64,000 bases of DNA from Streptomyces aureus (GCF_000725495.1 NZ_JNZD01000027.1:124001-188000); one strand, 5' to 3'; counted from the first letter of the stretch, positions 36,753 through 45,742 are shown. A program made the numbers and translations. The notes: a model not told the origin generated them from the letters alone.

Positions 36753-38377
36753 GCGGCTCCCTGCGCACGCAGCCCGGCGCCCCCCGGTCCACCCGTCCCC
36801 TGGTCCCGGGCCAGCGCCGCGCGACCAGCTGGGCGAAGCCCGACCCGATCGACGAACTCGCCGCGGAACTGGGGGAGTCCGTGACCGCCGCCGTCCACCC
36901 CGACGAGGTGGCGGCGCTCCTCGAGTCCGACGGCCTCTCGGACGACCAGATCCGGGAACGGTACGGCGTCAGCGACTCCTTCGCCCTCGCCGAGGCGCTG
37001 TTCGCGCGGGTCGACCGGGGCTATCCCGAACCGGAGGGCCCGGCCCACGACCCCTGGCGGATCGGTCTGGTCGGCTGCCTCCTGCGGGGCGTCGTCTTCG
37101 CCCTCCCCGGCCTCGGCTACGTCCTCGCCGCCCCCCTCCTCGCCGGTCCGAGGGGCGCGTTCGGACTGCCCGCCGGGACCGTGCCGATGCTCGCCGGGGC
37201 GCTGTGCGGCTGGACCTGGAACCAGGGGCTCGCCCACCGCGCGTACTCCTGGATGGGGCTCGGCGACCGCACGGCCGCGCGCCGCGCGCTGCTCGTCGGG
37301 ACCCCGGTCGGCGTCCTGCTCGGCACCCTGGTGGCCCTCGCGGCGGCGGGATCGGCCGGCCGGGGCGCCGTGGCCTTCGCCGCCGGGCAGTCCGCCTACC
37401 TGGGCGCGGCCACCGTCCTGCTGGTCATGGGCAGGGAGCGCGTCCTGCTCGCCGCCCTCGCGCCCATGACGGCGGGCGCGGCCGTGACCATGGTCAACCC
37501 GGTCCCCGATCCGGTGCGGGTGGCCCTGCTCCTGGGCTCCCTGGCGGCGGTCGCCCTGCTCGGACTGCTCGAAGTGGCCCCCGCCGTCCGCGACCTGGGG
37601 GAGGGGAGCTGGGGCGCGGGACTGCTGGCGCTGCTGCCGCGGGCGGCCGTCCCCGGCGGCGCCGAGCCGTCCGTCCGGGCCGGCGCGCCCCGGTCCGCCT
37701 CCGCCGGCAGGCCGGCCGCCGGGAAGCCGGGGACCGTCCCGGGCCGCCGCGGCGGGATCGCCGCACGGCTGCGCGCCCGCCGCTCCGTCCCGCGCCGGCA
37801 CGCCGGAACCGTCGCCTACGCCCTGTTCGGGCTCGGCAGCGGTGTCCTCGTGCTGTACGCGGCGCTCGGAGACGTCCTGACGGGAGCCCGCGCGGCGGTC
37901 GCCGCACCGGCCGCCGTCGCCCTCACCCTCAGCATGGGCCCCGCCGAATGGCTGCTCTTCCGGTTCCGCAGCGGGAGCCTCGCCGGACTGCGCTCGACCA
38001 CCTCGGCACGCAGCTTCCGGCGGGCCGCCGCACTCGCCCTCCTGAGATGCCTGAGCGGCTACCTCGCCGCGCTGCTGGTCCTCGGCCTGGGCGTCTCCTC
38101 CCTGTGGCCGCACGCGCCCGCGGCCGCGGACGGGGTCAGGCTCGGCGGACTGCTCCTGCTGGGCGTGGTCATGTGGACCGGACTGCTGCTCCAGTCCTTC
38201 GGCGCCGTCACCGGCACCGCCGCCGTGGTCTGCGCCGCGGCCCTCGTCCAGACCGCGGCCCTGGCCACGCACACCGGGGACGCGCACTGGGTGGGGCTGA
38301 TCGTGCACGGCACCGCGGCGGGCGCCCAGACCGCGCTCGTCTGCGCCCGGCTCGGAAAGGTGACGGCACACCGGTGA
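36749..38377 (+). CDS. polytopic membrane protein of the exopolysaccharide operon
   Basis: 542-residue integral membrane protein. A cytosolic N-terminal region (about 1-105) includes HPDEVAALLESDGLSDDQIRERYGV. It is followed by roughly 12 hydrophobic segments in two blocks separated by a basic Arg/Pro-rich loop (about residues 305-350). GTG 36749 overlaps the pelF-like stop (GTGA), and its own stop overlaps the next start, so all three genes are translationally coupled. It occupies the place of PelG, the 12-helix partner of PelF, but I cannot see PelG signatures. Role inferred: polymer export or assembly. Confidence 0.8.
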   Translation: MSGSLRTQPGAPRSTRPLVPGQRRATSWAKPDPIDELAAELGESVTAAVHPDEVAALLESDGLSDDQIRERYGVSDSFALAEALFARVDRGYPEPEGPAHDPWRIGLVGCLLRGVVFALPGLGYVLAAPLLAGPRGAFGLPAGTVPMLAGALCGWTWNQGLAHRAYSWMGLGDRTAARRALLVGTPVGVLLGTLVALAAAGSAGRGAVAFAAGQSAYLGAATVLLVMGRERVLLAALAPMTAGAAVTMVNPVPDPVRVALLLGSLAAVALLGLLEVAPAVRDLGEGSWGAGLLALLPRAAVPGGAEPSVRAGAPRSASAGRPAAGKPGTVPGRRGGIAARLRARRSVPRRHAGTVAYALFGLGSGVLVLYAALGDVLTGARAAVAAPAAVALTLSMGPAEWLLFRFRSGSLAGLRSTTSARSFRRAAALALLRCLSGYLAALLVLGLGVSSLWPHAPAAADGVRLGGLLLLGVVMWTGLLLQSFGAVTGTAAVVCAAALVQTAALATHTGDAHWVGLIVHGTAAGAQTALVCARLGKVTAHR

Positions 38378-39015
38378 AGTCGCTCCTCGTCCCGTACTAC
38401 GAACACCCCGACGTCCGCCCCGCCGAGTGGGAGGCGCTCCTCGCCGCCGCGCCCCGGCTGTACGGCGTGGTGCTGAACCCCGCCAGCGGCCCGGGCGAGC
38501 GCCCCGACCCGGCGTTCGCGGCCGTCGCCGCACGGCTGCGCGCCGCGGGTGTCCAGGTCCTCGGCTACGTCGACACGGCCTACGGGCGCAGGCCGCTCGA
38601 CGACGTCCGGCGCGAACTGGCCCGGCACCGCGACTGGTTCGCCGCCGACGGCGTCTTCCTGGACCAGGCGGCCGCGGGGGAGGGGGAGTTCGACCACTAC
38701 CGGCGGCTGGCGAGGGAGGTCCGGGGCCTGGGCGGCGGCACCCTCGTCCTCAACCACGGCACGGCGCCGCATCCTTCGTACGCCCGGATCGCGGACGTCC
38801 TCGTCACCTTCGAGGGCACCTGGTCCACGTACCGCAGGAAGCCCCCGCCGCCGTGGACGGGCGACGGCGCGGTCCTGTGCCATCTCGTGCACGGGGCCCC
38901 GCCGGGAGCCGACGCCCGGGCGGAGGCCGGGGAACGGGGGGCCATGCTCTCCTGCACGGTCCCCGGCACGGGCGACCATCCCTGGGGCACCCTGCCCCAC
39001 GGGCTGACGGGCTGA
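38374..39015 (+). CDS. spherulin-4 family protein (Sph3-like glycoside hydrolase)
   Basis: 213-residue Spherulin4-type TIM-barrel protein starting MKSLLVPYYEHPD. Family blocks: YGVVLNPASGPGERPDPAF, VLGYVDTAYGRR, DGVFLDQ and VLVTFEGTW. Asp97 and Glu147 are plausible catalytic acids; the usual DE pair at 97-98 reads DQ here. Fungal Sph3 (GH135) cleaves galactosaminogalactan and is needed for its production. No signal peptide is visible, so location is unclear. GTG 38374 overlaps the previous stop by 4 nt. The C-terminus lies in an 8-bp repeat. Confidence 0.85.
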   Translation: MKSLLVPYYEHPDVRPAEWEALLAAAPRLYGVVLNPASGPGERPDPAFAAVAARLRAAGVQVLGYVDTAYGRRPLDDVRRELARHRDWFAADGVFLDQAAAGEGEFDHYRRLAREVRGLGGGTLVLNHGTAPHPSYARIADVLVTFEGTWSTYRRKPPPPWTGDGAVLCHLVHGAPPGADARAEAGERGAMLSCTVPGTGDHPWGTLPHGLTG

Positions 39016-39032
39016 CGGGCTGACGGGCTGAC
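39001..39032. repeat. 8-bp tandem repeat at the end of the Sph3-like gene
   Basis: GGGCTGAC at 39001, 39009, 39017 and 39025. It contains the stop codon (39013-39015). A slip of one unit would shift the frame and change only the last residues. Confidence 0.8.
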
Positions 39033-39058
39033 CGGCCGGCGTCCCGTGCGGGCGCCGG

Positions 39059-39853
39059 TCAGCCCAGCGAGAGGACCACGAGCGCGGTCGTCGCCGCCGT
39101 CTCCGCCAGACCGCCGAACACATCGCCGGTGACCCCGCCGAAGCGCCGGACGCAGTGCCGCAGCAGCAGTTCGGCGGCCAGGAGGGCGAGGCCCACGGCC
39201 GCCGCCGCGCGCACGACGTCGTACGTGCCGACGAGCGCGCCCGCGCCCGCCGCCAGACAGGTCACGGCCGCCGCGACCAGCAGCGCCCCGCGCGTCGGCA
39301 CGGAGCCCGCGACCGCCGCGCCCAGACCTTCGGGCCGGGCCGCGGGCACGGTCGCGCGGGCGGCGAGCGTGAGGGCGAGGCGGGCCGCGGCGGCCGACAC
39401 CACGGCCGTGAGGACACCCCGGCCCCACGAGATCTCGTAGGCATGGGCGAGTGCGGCCACCTGGGCGAGCAGGACGAACAGGAGGGTGATCACACCGAAC
39501 GGGCCGATGTCCGACTGCTTCATGATCCGCAGCGCGTCCTCGGCGGGCTTCCCGCTGCCCAGCCCGTCCGCGGTGTCGGCGAGACCGTCGAGGTGCAGGC
39601 CCCGGGTGAGCGCGGCCGGCACGGCGGCGGTGGCGACGGCCGCGAGCAGCGGCCCCGAGCCCATGGCCAGCAGGGCCAGGCCCGCCAGGGCCGCGCCCGC
39701 CCCGGCCACGAGCCCGACCAGCGGGGCGCACAGCATGCCCCCGCGCGCCGCCTCCCGGTCCCAGCGGGTCACCCGCACGGGGAGCACGGTGAGGGTGCCG
39801 AAGGCGAAGCGGAGGCTGTCGGGCCCCGAGGCCCCGGACGCGGTCTTGGACAT
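39059..39853 (-). CDS. cobS: adenosylcobinamide-GDP ribazoletransferase (cobalamin synthase)
   Basis: 264-residue membrane enzyme that joins alpha-ribazole to adenosylcobinamide-GDP, the last step of cobalamin assembly. The signature RGLHLDGLADTADGLGSG (about 84-101) and MKQSDIGPFGVITLLFVLL are typical, with multiple helices across the rest. ATG 39853. The partners cobT (43392) and cobU (45960) are on the same strand within 7 kb. No cobalamin riboswitch fits in the 60-nt upstream gap. Confidence 0.95.
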   Translation of the reverse strand: MSKTASGASGPDSLRFAFGTLTVLPVRVTRWDREAARGGMLCAPLVGLVAGAGAALAGLALLAMGSGPLLAAVATAAVPAALTRGLHLDGLADTADGLGSGKPAEDALRIMKQSDIGPFGVITLLFVLLAQVAALAHAYEISWGRGVLTAVVSAAAARLALTLAARATVPAARPEGLGAAVAGSVPTRGALLVAAAVTCLAAGAGALVGTYDVVRAAAAVGLALLAAELLLRHCVRRFGGVTGDVFGGLAETAATTALVVLSLG

Positions 39854-39913
39854 CGGCGCAGGCTACCCGGACGCCCGGAGGGCGGATACAGCGGTGCTGG
39901 ATAAAGTTCACAT

Positions 39914-40681
39914 ATGGGTCATTGGTTGTATCGGAACATCGTCGAGCCCGGGAAGCTCCCCCTGTTCCTGGCGCTGGCCTCGTTCGTCGTGACCTTCGTG
40001 GTCACCCGCGTCATCGTGCGGCTGATCCGGGCCGGCAGAGGGCCCTTCGGCAACGTCAAGGCCGGGGACCTGCACATCCACCACGTCGTGCCCGGCGTCG
40101 TCCTCACGGTGATCGGCGGCTTCGGCGCGGTCGCCGGCAGCCGCTACGGATTCTGGCCCTGTGTGAGCGCCGTCGTCTTCGGCATCGGAACCGGCCTCGT
40201 GCTCGACGAGTTCGCGCTGATCCTGCACCTCGACGACGTCTACTGGACCGAGGACGGACGCAAGAGCGTCGAGGTCGTGGTGATCACGGCGGCCCTCCTC
40301 GGCCTGATGCTCAGCGGCTTCTCCCCGCTCGGCGTCAACGACGTCAGCGACCAGGAGGCGCAGGACCGCGCGAGCGCGATCGTGACCATCGTCCTGAACT
40401 TCCTCTTCGTGCTGCTCGCCCTGAGCAAGGGCAAGGCCCGCACGGCGGTGTTCGGGGTGATCGTCCCCTTCATCGCCCTCGTCGGCGCCGTCAGGCTGGC
40501 CAAGCCCGGCTCCCCGTGGGCCCGGCGCTTCTACCGGAACCGGCCGCGGGCCCGCGCCCGGTCCCGGCTGCGCGCCTACCACCACGACCGCCGCTGGGCG
40601 GTCCCCGCCCGCAGGCTTCAGGAGTGGATCGGCGGCAAACCCGACCCGGCGCCCGCCCGCTCCCTCTCCGACCGCCGGTGA
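39914..40681 (+). CDS. conserved integral membrane protein, function unknown
   Basis: 255-residue membrane protein with about six helices. Conserved-looking polar clusters lie at membrane edges: GDLHIHHVVPG (about 52-62) and LVLDEFALILHLDDVYW (about 95-111). Such His/Asp/Glu clusters might bind a metal, but I recognise no enzyme family. The C-terminal tail is Arg-rich. ATG 39914 is divergent from cobS. It converges with the rhomboid-like gene, and the two coding ends overlap by 64 bp. Confidence 0.82.
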   Translation: MGHWLYRNIVEPGKLPLFLALASFVVTFVVTRVIVRLIRAGRGPFGNVKAGDLHIHHVVPGVVLTVIGGFGAVAGSRYGFWPCVSAVVFGIGTGLVLDEFALILHLDDVYWTEDGRKSVEVVVITAALLGLMLSGFSPLGVNDVSDQEAQDRASAIVTIVLNFLFVLLALSKGKARTAVFGVIVPFIALVGAVRLAKPGSPWARRFYRNRPRARARSRLRAYHHDRRWAVPARRLQEWIGGKPDPAPARSLSDRR

Positions 40682-41319
40682 CGCACCGCGGACAGGAGGC
40701 ACACCACCAGCACCGCCGCGATCGCCGCCAGATGCTCCTTGCCCGCCAGGTTGTCCTTGACGGCCACCTCGGCCACCATCGCCCCGATCACGATCCCCGC
40801 CGTCGCGTACGCCCGGTAGCGCCAGCCCAGGAACACGGCGAGGCCCACCACAGCCGCCGACGGGCCGGTGTCCACCACCAGTGCGTCCGCCCCGGGCAGC
40901 CCCAGCGGGCGGTGCGGGCCGAGCGCGATGCCGACCCGGGCGTAGAGCGTCCCGGCGAGCGTGGCGACGTACGCGAGGACGAGCGTGCGCCACCAGCCCA
41001 GACAGATCTCGGCGATCCCGAACACGATCAGGACCTGCGCGAGCGCCCCCCACACCGGCAGGTCCAGCGCCGGTACGAACAGGGAGAGCGGGGTGCGCAA
41101 CAGCGCCAGCCACAGCGGGTCCTCGGCCCGCACGGCACCGGCGTCCTGCACCGGCCCGTAGCCCCAGGACTGGTTCTGGACGAACTGGAGGGCGGCCGTC
41201 AGGCACACCGCGCCGAGCGTCATCGGGACCGCCCGCCACCCCTTCACCCACAGCGCCCGGCGCACGGTGGCGTACAGCAGACCCCACTCGGCGCGGGCCC
41301 AGCGGGCGAGTGCGCTCAT
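40618..41319 (-). CDS. rhomboid-like membrane protein
   Basis: 233-residue six-helix membrane protein resembling the rhomboid-like family (Rhomboid_2). FGIAEICLGWWRTLVLAYVAT and DTGPSAAVVGLAVFLGW correspond to rhomboid helices 2-4; the latter has Ser in the position of the GxSG nucleophile (GPSA). AVKDNLAGKEHLAAIAAVLV contains a His like the catalytic His. Without the exact GxSG it may be a pseudoprotease. ATG 41319. Its neighbour upstream on the same strand is the lysyltransferase-like gene, 43 nt away, so they may form an operon. Confidence 0.78.
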   Translation of the reverse strand: MSALARWARAEWGLLYATVRRALWVKGWRAVPMTLGAVCLTAALQFVQNQSWGYGPVQDAGAVRAEDPLWLALLRTPLSLFVPALDLPVWGALAQVLIVFGIAEICLGWWRTLVLAYVATLAGTLYARVGIALGPHRPLGLPGADALVVDTGPSAAVVGLAVFLGWRYRAYATAGIVIGAMVAEVAVKDNLAGKEHLAAIAAVLVVCLLSAVRHRRSERERAGAGSGLPPIHS

Positions 41320-41362
41320 CCGGTCGTCCCCACGGCTCTCCTCACCTCGGCCCGAGGCGGGC

Positions 41363-43165
41363 TCATCTGTGTGACTCCAGGTGCTTGCGGTGCAGCCACT
41401 TCGGCAGCCCCGGCGCCTCCAGGAACCCCTCGGCGCGTGCCGAGGCGACCCCGATGCGCAGCAGGTCCGCGCTCTTCTCGAAGAGCAGGAACCGCGGCTC
41501 CCAGATGGGCCGGTACTTGGCGTTGGCCCGGTACAGCGACTCGATCTGCCACCAGCGGGAGCAGAAGCTGAGCAGCGACCGCCACAGCCGCAGCACCGGA
41601 CCCGCGCCGAGACGCGCCCCCCGTTCGAAGACCGAACGGAACATGGCGAAGTTGAGCGAGACCTGGGTGATCCCGATCTCCTTGGAGCGCCGCAGGAGTT
41701 CGATCACCATGAACTCCATGAGCCCGTTCTCCGCGTCGCGGTCGCGCCGCATCAGATCGAGGGAGAGCCCGTTCGGCCCCCACGGCACGAAGGACAACAC
41801 CGCCCTCAACTCGCCTTCGGCGTCCGTGCATTCGAGCATCACGCACTGCCCGTCCTCGGGGTCGCCGAGCCGGCCGAGCGCCATGCTGAAACCGCGCTCG
41901 GTGGCACCGTCGCGCCAGTCGTCCGCGCGCCGGAGCAGATACGCCATCTCGGCGGCCGGGATGTCCTCGTGCCGCCGGATGCGCACCCGGTACCCGGCCC
42001 GCATGACCCGGTTGTAGGCCTGCCGGACGGTGCGCATGGCCCGCCCGTCGAGGGTGAACTCGGCCGTCTCGACGAGGGCTTCGTCACCCAGCTCCAGGGC
42101 GTCGAGGCCGTGCCGGGAGTAGACGGTCCCCGCCTCCTCGCTCGCGCCCATCACCGCCGGGACCCAGCCGTGCTCCCGGGCCTCGGCGAGCCAGGGCTCG
42201 ATCGCGCCGGGCCAGGCCTCCGGATCGCCGATCGGGTCGCCGCTCGCCAGGGAGACCCCGCCCACCACCCGGTACGCCACCGCCGCCTTGCCGGTGGGCG
42301 ACCACACGACGCTCTTCTCCCGGCGCAGCGAGAAGTAGCCGAGCGAGTCCCGGTCGCCGTTGCGCTCCAGCAGCGCGCGCAGCTTCTTCTCGTCGTCCTC
42401 GGTGATCGGGTCGACGGCGCGCCGGGAGCGGAAGGCCGCGTAGAGCACGGCGAGGAGCAGGAGGGTGCTGAGCACGTTGATGCCGACGTCGACCCAGTTC
42501 GGGGTCGCGATGCCCGGATAGTGGGAGTCGTCGGCCGCGACCGAGACGAGCCGCAGGGTGCCGTAGCGCCAGCGGTCCAGGAACGTCGAACGGTGCGCGT
42601 CGTGCGCGTCGTTGGTGACCGTGACCAGCAGCGCGGCGAGCAGCGAGGTGACCAGCAGCCCGCCGGCGGCGACGGTGCCGGCGAGCTTCGGGTTCGAGCG
42701 GTCGCCCTTGGCGTAGAACTCCCGGCGGCCGGCGGCCAGGGAGACGACGAAGGCCGCGGTCAGCACCAGCGAGACCCAGTTCTGGGCGTACTGGCGGATC
42801 TCCGGGAACGCCATCGCGACCCCGAACAACAGCAGGAACAGCCCGCTGAGCACGGAGTTGAGGATCCACGCGGCCCGCTTGCGGCGCCCCATCGTGATGG
42901 CCAGGAACATGGTGAACACGCCGGAGGCGAAGCCCGCGGTCAGCAGATAGGGCGTGAAGTAGTTCTCGGTGTTGTGCCGCCGTACGTCCTGCCCGAGCGT
43001 CACCCAGGCGGCGCTCAGGAAGTTGATGAACGTGACCGCGCGCAGGTACCAGACAGCGAACGCGGCGGACCGCCGGGAGACGGCGCTGGACCGCCGCTCC
43101 CCGTCCCCCCGCCGGGCCGACGCCCGTTCCCGACCAACATCAACGGCAATCCGGGCATCTCCCAT
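41363..43165 (-). CDS. phosphatidylglycerol lysyltransferase domain protein (DUF2156)
   Basis: 600-residue membrane protein: six or seven N-terminal helices (about 35-250), then a cytosolic double-GNAT DUF2156 domain (about 270-590) as in MprF/LysX proteins. Typical blocks are LGYFSLRREKSVVWSPTGKAAVAYRVVGGVSLASGDP (split here by position), VRQAYNRVMRAGY, and LSLDLMRRDRDAENGLMEFM. Such enzymes add lysine from Lys-tRNA to phosphatidylglycerol, raising resistance to cationic peptides. No fused lysyl-tRNA synthetase is present. The start at 43165 gives a hydrophilic 30-residue lead; a later start is possible. Confidence 0.87.
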   Translation of the reverse strand: MGDARIAVDVGRERASARRGDGERRSSAVSRRSAAFAVWYLRAVTFINFLSAAWVTLGQDVRRHNTENYFTPYLLTAGFASGVFTMFLAITMGRRKRAAWILNSVLSGLFLLLFGVAMAFPEIRQYAQNWVSLVLTAAFVVSLAAGRREFYAKGDRSNPKLAGTVAAGGLLVTSLLAALLVTVTNDAHDAHRSTFLDRWRYGTLRLVSVAADDSHYPGIATPNWVDVGINVLSTLLLLAVLYAAFRSRRAVDPITEDDEKKLRALLERNGDRDSLGYFSLRREKSVVWSPTGKAAVAYRVVGGVSLASGDPIGDPEAWPGAIEPWLAEAREHGWVPAVMGASEEAGTVYSRHGLDALELGDEALVETAEFTLDGRAMRTVRQAYNRVMRAGYRVRIRRHEDIPAAEMAYLLRRADDWRDGATERGFSMALGRLGDPEDGQCVMLECTDAEGELRAVLSFVPWGPNGLSLDLMRRDRDAENGLMEFMVIELLRRSKEIGITQVSLNFAMFRSVFERGARLGAGPVLRLWRSLLSFCSRWWQIESLYRANAKYRPIWEPRFLLFEKSADLLRIGVASARAEGFLEAPGLPKWLHRKHLESHR

Positions 43166-43391
43166 AAACCGTGATGATATGGGTCACAATGCCCACGATT
43201 GCCCCAGCCTGGCCGGGGAAAGTGTCAGCCTCTCAGCCCCGGCCAGGGAAGTTCAGCCCCTCTGGCGTTTGAGGAGCGGGGGTCCGGGGGCGGCGCCCCC
43301 GGTTACGGGTCGGGTAGGGGCGGAGGGGGCGAAGAAAGCCTGTGTCCGGCCGCCCCGAGCACGGGCCGACCGGACAACCTGCCCCCGGGGG

Positions 43392-44552
43392 CTACGCCTC
43401 GGCGCCGGGTTCGGCGTCGGCCTGGGACTCGGCGTCGGCCTCGGACCCGGGCTCGGCGTCGGCCTCGGACTTGGCGGCCTCCGCCGCCACCTCCTCCGGC
43501 TCCGGGGCGGGCGCCTCCGGCAACTCCGCCGCAAGACTCGCCGCAGCCCGCACCAACAGCAACGCCAGCAGCGCGCCCGCACCCTCTCCCACGGTCACCC
43601 CATGGTCGAGCAGCGGTTCGAGAGCCATCCGGTCCAGCGCCTTGGCCTGCGCCGGCTCCCCGCTCCGCTGCCCCGCCAGCCACCAGTCCGGCGCCCGGAA
43701 GGCGACCCGCTGCCCGACCAGCGCGCACGCGGCCGACACGACCCCATCGAGGATCACCGGCATCTTCCGCACCGCGCTCTGCAGCAGGAAGCCGGTCATC
43801 GCCGCCAGATCGGCGCCGCCCACCGTCGCGAGCAGCTGCAACTGGTCCCCGAGCACGGGCCGGGCCCGCCGCAGGGCGTCCCGCACCGCGGCGCACTTGC
43901 GCATCCACGCCAGGTCGTCGATGGCCTGGCCGCCCCGCCCGGTCACGACGGACGCGTCGGTTCCGCACAGCGCCGCGACGAGGACGGCCGCCGCCGTGGT
44001 GCCGCCCACGCTGATGTCGCCGAGCACCACCAGATCCGTACCGGAGTCCGCCTCCTCGTCGGCGAGGGTCATGCCGGTCCGGAACGCGGCCTCCGCCTCC
44101 TCGAGCGTCATCGCGTCCTCGACGTCGATCCGCCCCGATCCCGCGCGGACCCGGTGCCGTACGACGTCCTCGGGCAGCCCCGCCGGATCGGCCTCCAGCG
44201 ACAGGTCGACCACGCGCACCGGCACGCCGAGTCCCCGGGCCAGCACCGACGCGGGGCTCGCGCCCTCCAGGACCGCCCGCACCAGCCGGCCAGCCCCGCC
44301 CGCGGGACGTGCCGACACCCCGAGGGCGGCGATCCCGTGGTCGCCCGCGAACAGGACGGCACGGGGGTGCTCGATCGGCCGGACCGGCACCGCGGACTGC
44401 GCGGCCGCCAGCCATTCACCCAGGTCGTCGAGGCGGCCCAGCGAGCCGGGCGGCACGATCCGGCGCTCCCGGTGCGCCTCGGCGTCGCGGCGCACGCCTC
44501 CGTCGGGACGCTCGATCAGATCGGTGAAGTCGTCGAGATTAAGCGAGCTCAT
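43392..44552 (-). CDS. cobT: nicotinate-nucleotide--dimethylbenzimidazole phosphoribosyltransferase
   Basis: 386-residue CobT that makes alpha-ribazole phosphate from nicotinate mononucleotide and dimethylbenzimidazole. Blocks: RRIVPPGSLGRLDDLGEWLA, VLFAGDHGIAALGVS, DISVGGTTAAAVLVAALCG, VGGADLAAMTGFLLQSA, and LDHGVTVGEGAGALLAL with the catalytic Glu. The C-terminal 45 residues are an acidic Ala/Glu/Asp/Ser tail (EADAEPGSEADAESQADAEP) not seen in classical CobT, made of short DNA repeats. ATG 44552 is chosen from the conserved N-terminus; the ribosome binding site is weak. Confidence 0.93.
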   Translation of the reverse strand: MSSLNLDDFTDLIERPDGGVRRDAEAHRERRIVPPGSLGRLDDLGEWLAAAQSAVPVRPIEHPRAVLFAGDHGIAALGVSARPAGGAGRLVRAVLEGASPASVLARGLGVPVRVVDLSLEADPAGLPEDVVRHRVRAGSGRIDVEDAMTLEEAEAAFRTGMTLADEEADSGTDLVVLGDISVGGTTAAAVLVAALCGTDASVVTGRGGQAIDDLAWMRKCAAVRDALRRARPVLGDQLQLLATVGGADLAAMTGFLLQSAVRKMPVILDGVVSAACALVGQRVAFRAPDWWLAGQRSGEPAQAKALDRMALEPLLDHGVTVGEGAGALLALLLVRAAASLAAELPEAPAPEPEEVAAEAAKSEADAEPGSEADAESQADAEPGAEA

Positions 44553-44674
44553 TCGCCGAACAGTACCGGCACGGATCGAACGCGTCCGCGCCACGTCGCT
44601 CCACTCCTGATCCCCTTCACCTACGTACCTTTTGTATCGGATTGTCGTACGGCTCGTCCCCGACAGGAGCGTCC

Positions 44675-45742
44675 ATGCCCCCCACCCCGCCGCCGACCGC
44701 CGAACGCCGTGCCGCCTACGCGGCCGAACTCGCCCGGGGCACCGACCGGTTCCACGAACCGCGCCGCGACGACTGCCCCTGGTGCGGTTCGACACGCCTG
44801 CGCACCCGGCTGCGCACACCGGACCTGCGCCGGCGCAGACCGGGGACGTTCGTCGTCGACGAGTGCGGCGACTGCGCGCACGCCTTCCAGAACCCCCGGC
44901 TCACCCCCGAGGGGCTGGCCTTCCACCAGCGGGACCCGCGCGAGGGCGTCCCCGACGGACTCGCCGAACGGCTGCTCGCCGCCCGCGGCGGAGCCGGGCA
45001 CCACCGCTCGGCGGCCCGCGCGATGCTGCCCTTCGGGGAACCGGAGAGCTGGCTGGACGTCGGCACCGGGCTCGGTTGCTTCCCCGCGGCGGCCAAGGAG
45101 GTCCACCCGTACACGTCCTTCGACGGTCTCGACCCGACCCGGCGCGTGGAGCGGGCGCGGGCGGCGGGCCGGGTGGAGGAGGCGCACGTCGGGCGGCTCA
45201 CCGACGGGCCGGTCGCGACGCGGCTGCGGGCCCGCTACGACGTCGTCAGCATGTTCCACCACCTGGAGCACAGCCCCGAACCCCGCGAGGAGCTGCGGGC
45301 CGCGCTCGCGGTGCTGCGGCCGGGCGGGCACCTGCTGGTCGAAGTGCCCGACCCCGACTGCGCGTTCGGCGCGCTGCTCGGCAAGTGGTGGCCGGCGTAC
45401 GGCCAGCCGCATCACCTGCACCTCGTGCCGCTGCCCAATCTGCTCGGCGAGCTGGAAGCCCTCGGCTGCGTGGTCGTCGCGACGGACCGGCGCGCCCCGC
45501 ACGTCCCCCACGACCTCTCCGGGGCCCTCGCCCTGGCGCTCGGCCGCGCCCTCCCCGGCCCCGACGCCCCCTGGCGCCCGGCACCGCCGACTCCCCTCCA
45601 GCGCACCGCGCGCCGGGCCCTCGGCCGGGCGGCGGCCCCCCTGCTGGCCTCCACGGCCGGCGCGGAGCGCCTGCTGGCCCCGCTGCTCCGCCGCACCCGC
45701 TTCTCGAACGCCTACCGAGTGATCGCCCGCAAGGAACCCTGA
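44675..45742 (+). CDS. class I SAM-dependent methyltransferase with N-terminal zinc ribbon
   Basis: 355-residue methyltransferase. The N-terminus has two Cys pairs (CPWCGS and CGDCAH) forming a zinc ribbon, followed by the SAM fold: WLDVGTGLGCFPAAA (motif I), DVVSMFHHLEHSPEPREEL (Methyltransf_23), LRPGGHLLVEVPDPDC. This layout is found in sugar or polysaccharide-linked methyltransferases. ATG 44675 has AGGAG 5 nt upstream. Divergent from cobT. Substrate unknown. Confidence 0.9.
   Translation: MPPTPPPTAERRAAYAAELARGTDRFHEPRRDDCPWCGSTRLRTRLRTPDLRRRRPGTFVVDECGDCAHAFQNPRLTPEGLAFHQRDPREGVPDGLAERLLAARGGAGHHRSAARAMLPFGEPESWLDVGTGLGCFPAAAKEVHPYTSFDGLDPTRRVERARAAGRVEEAHVGRLTDGPVATRLRARYDVVSMFHHLEHSPEPREELRAALAVLRPGGHLLVEVPDPDCAFGALLGKWWPAYGQPHHLHLVPLPNLLGELEALGCVVVATDRRAPHVPHDLSGALALALGRALPGPDAPWRPAPPTPLQRTARRALGRAAAPLLASTAGAERLLAPLLRRTRFSNAYRVIARKEP

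Noticed and set aside
39854..39913. Cobalamin riboswitch upstream of cobS
   Set aside because: The gap is 60 nt, far too short, and no B12-box is seen there or upstream of cobT and cobU.
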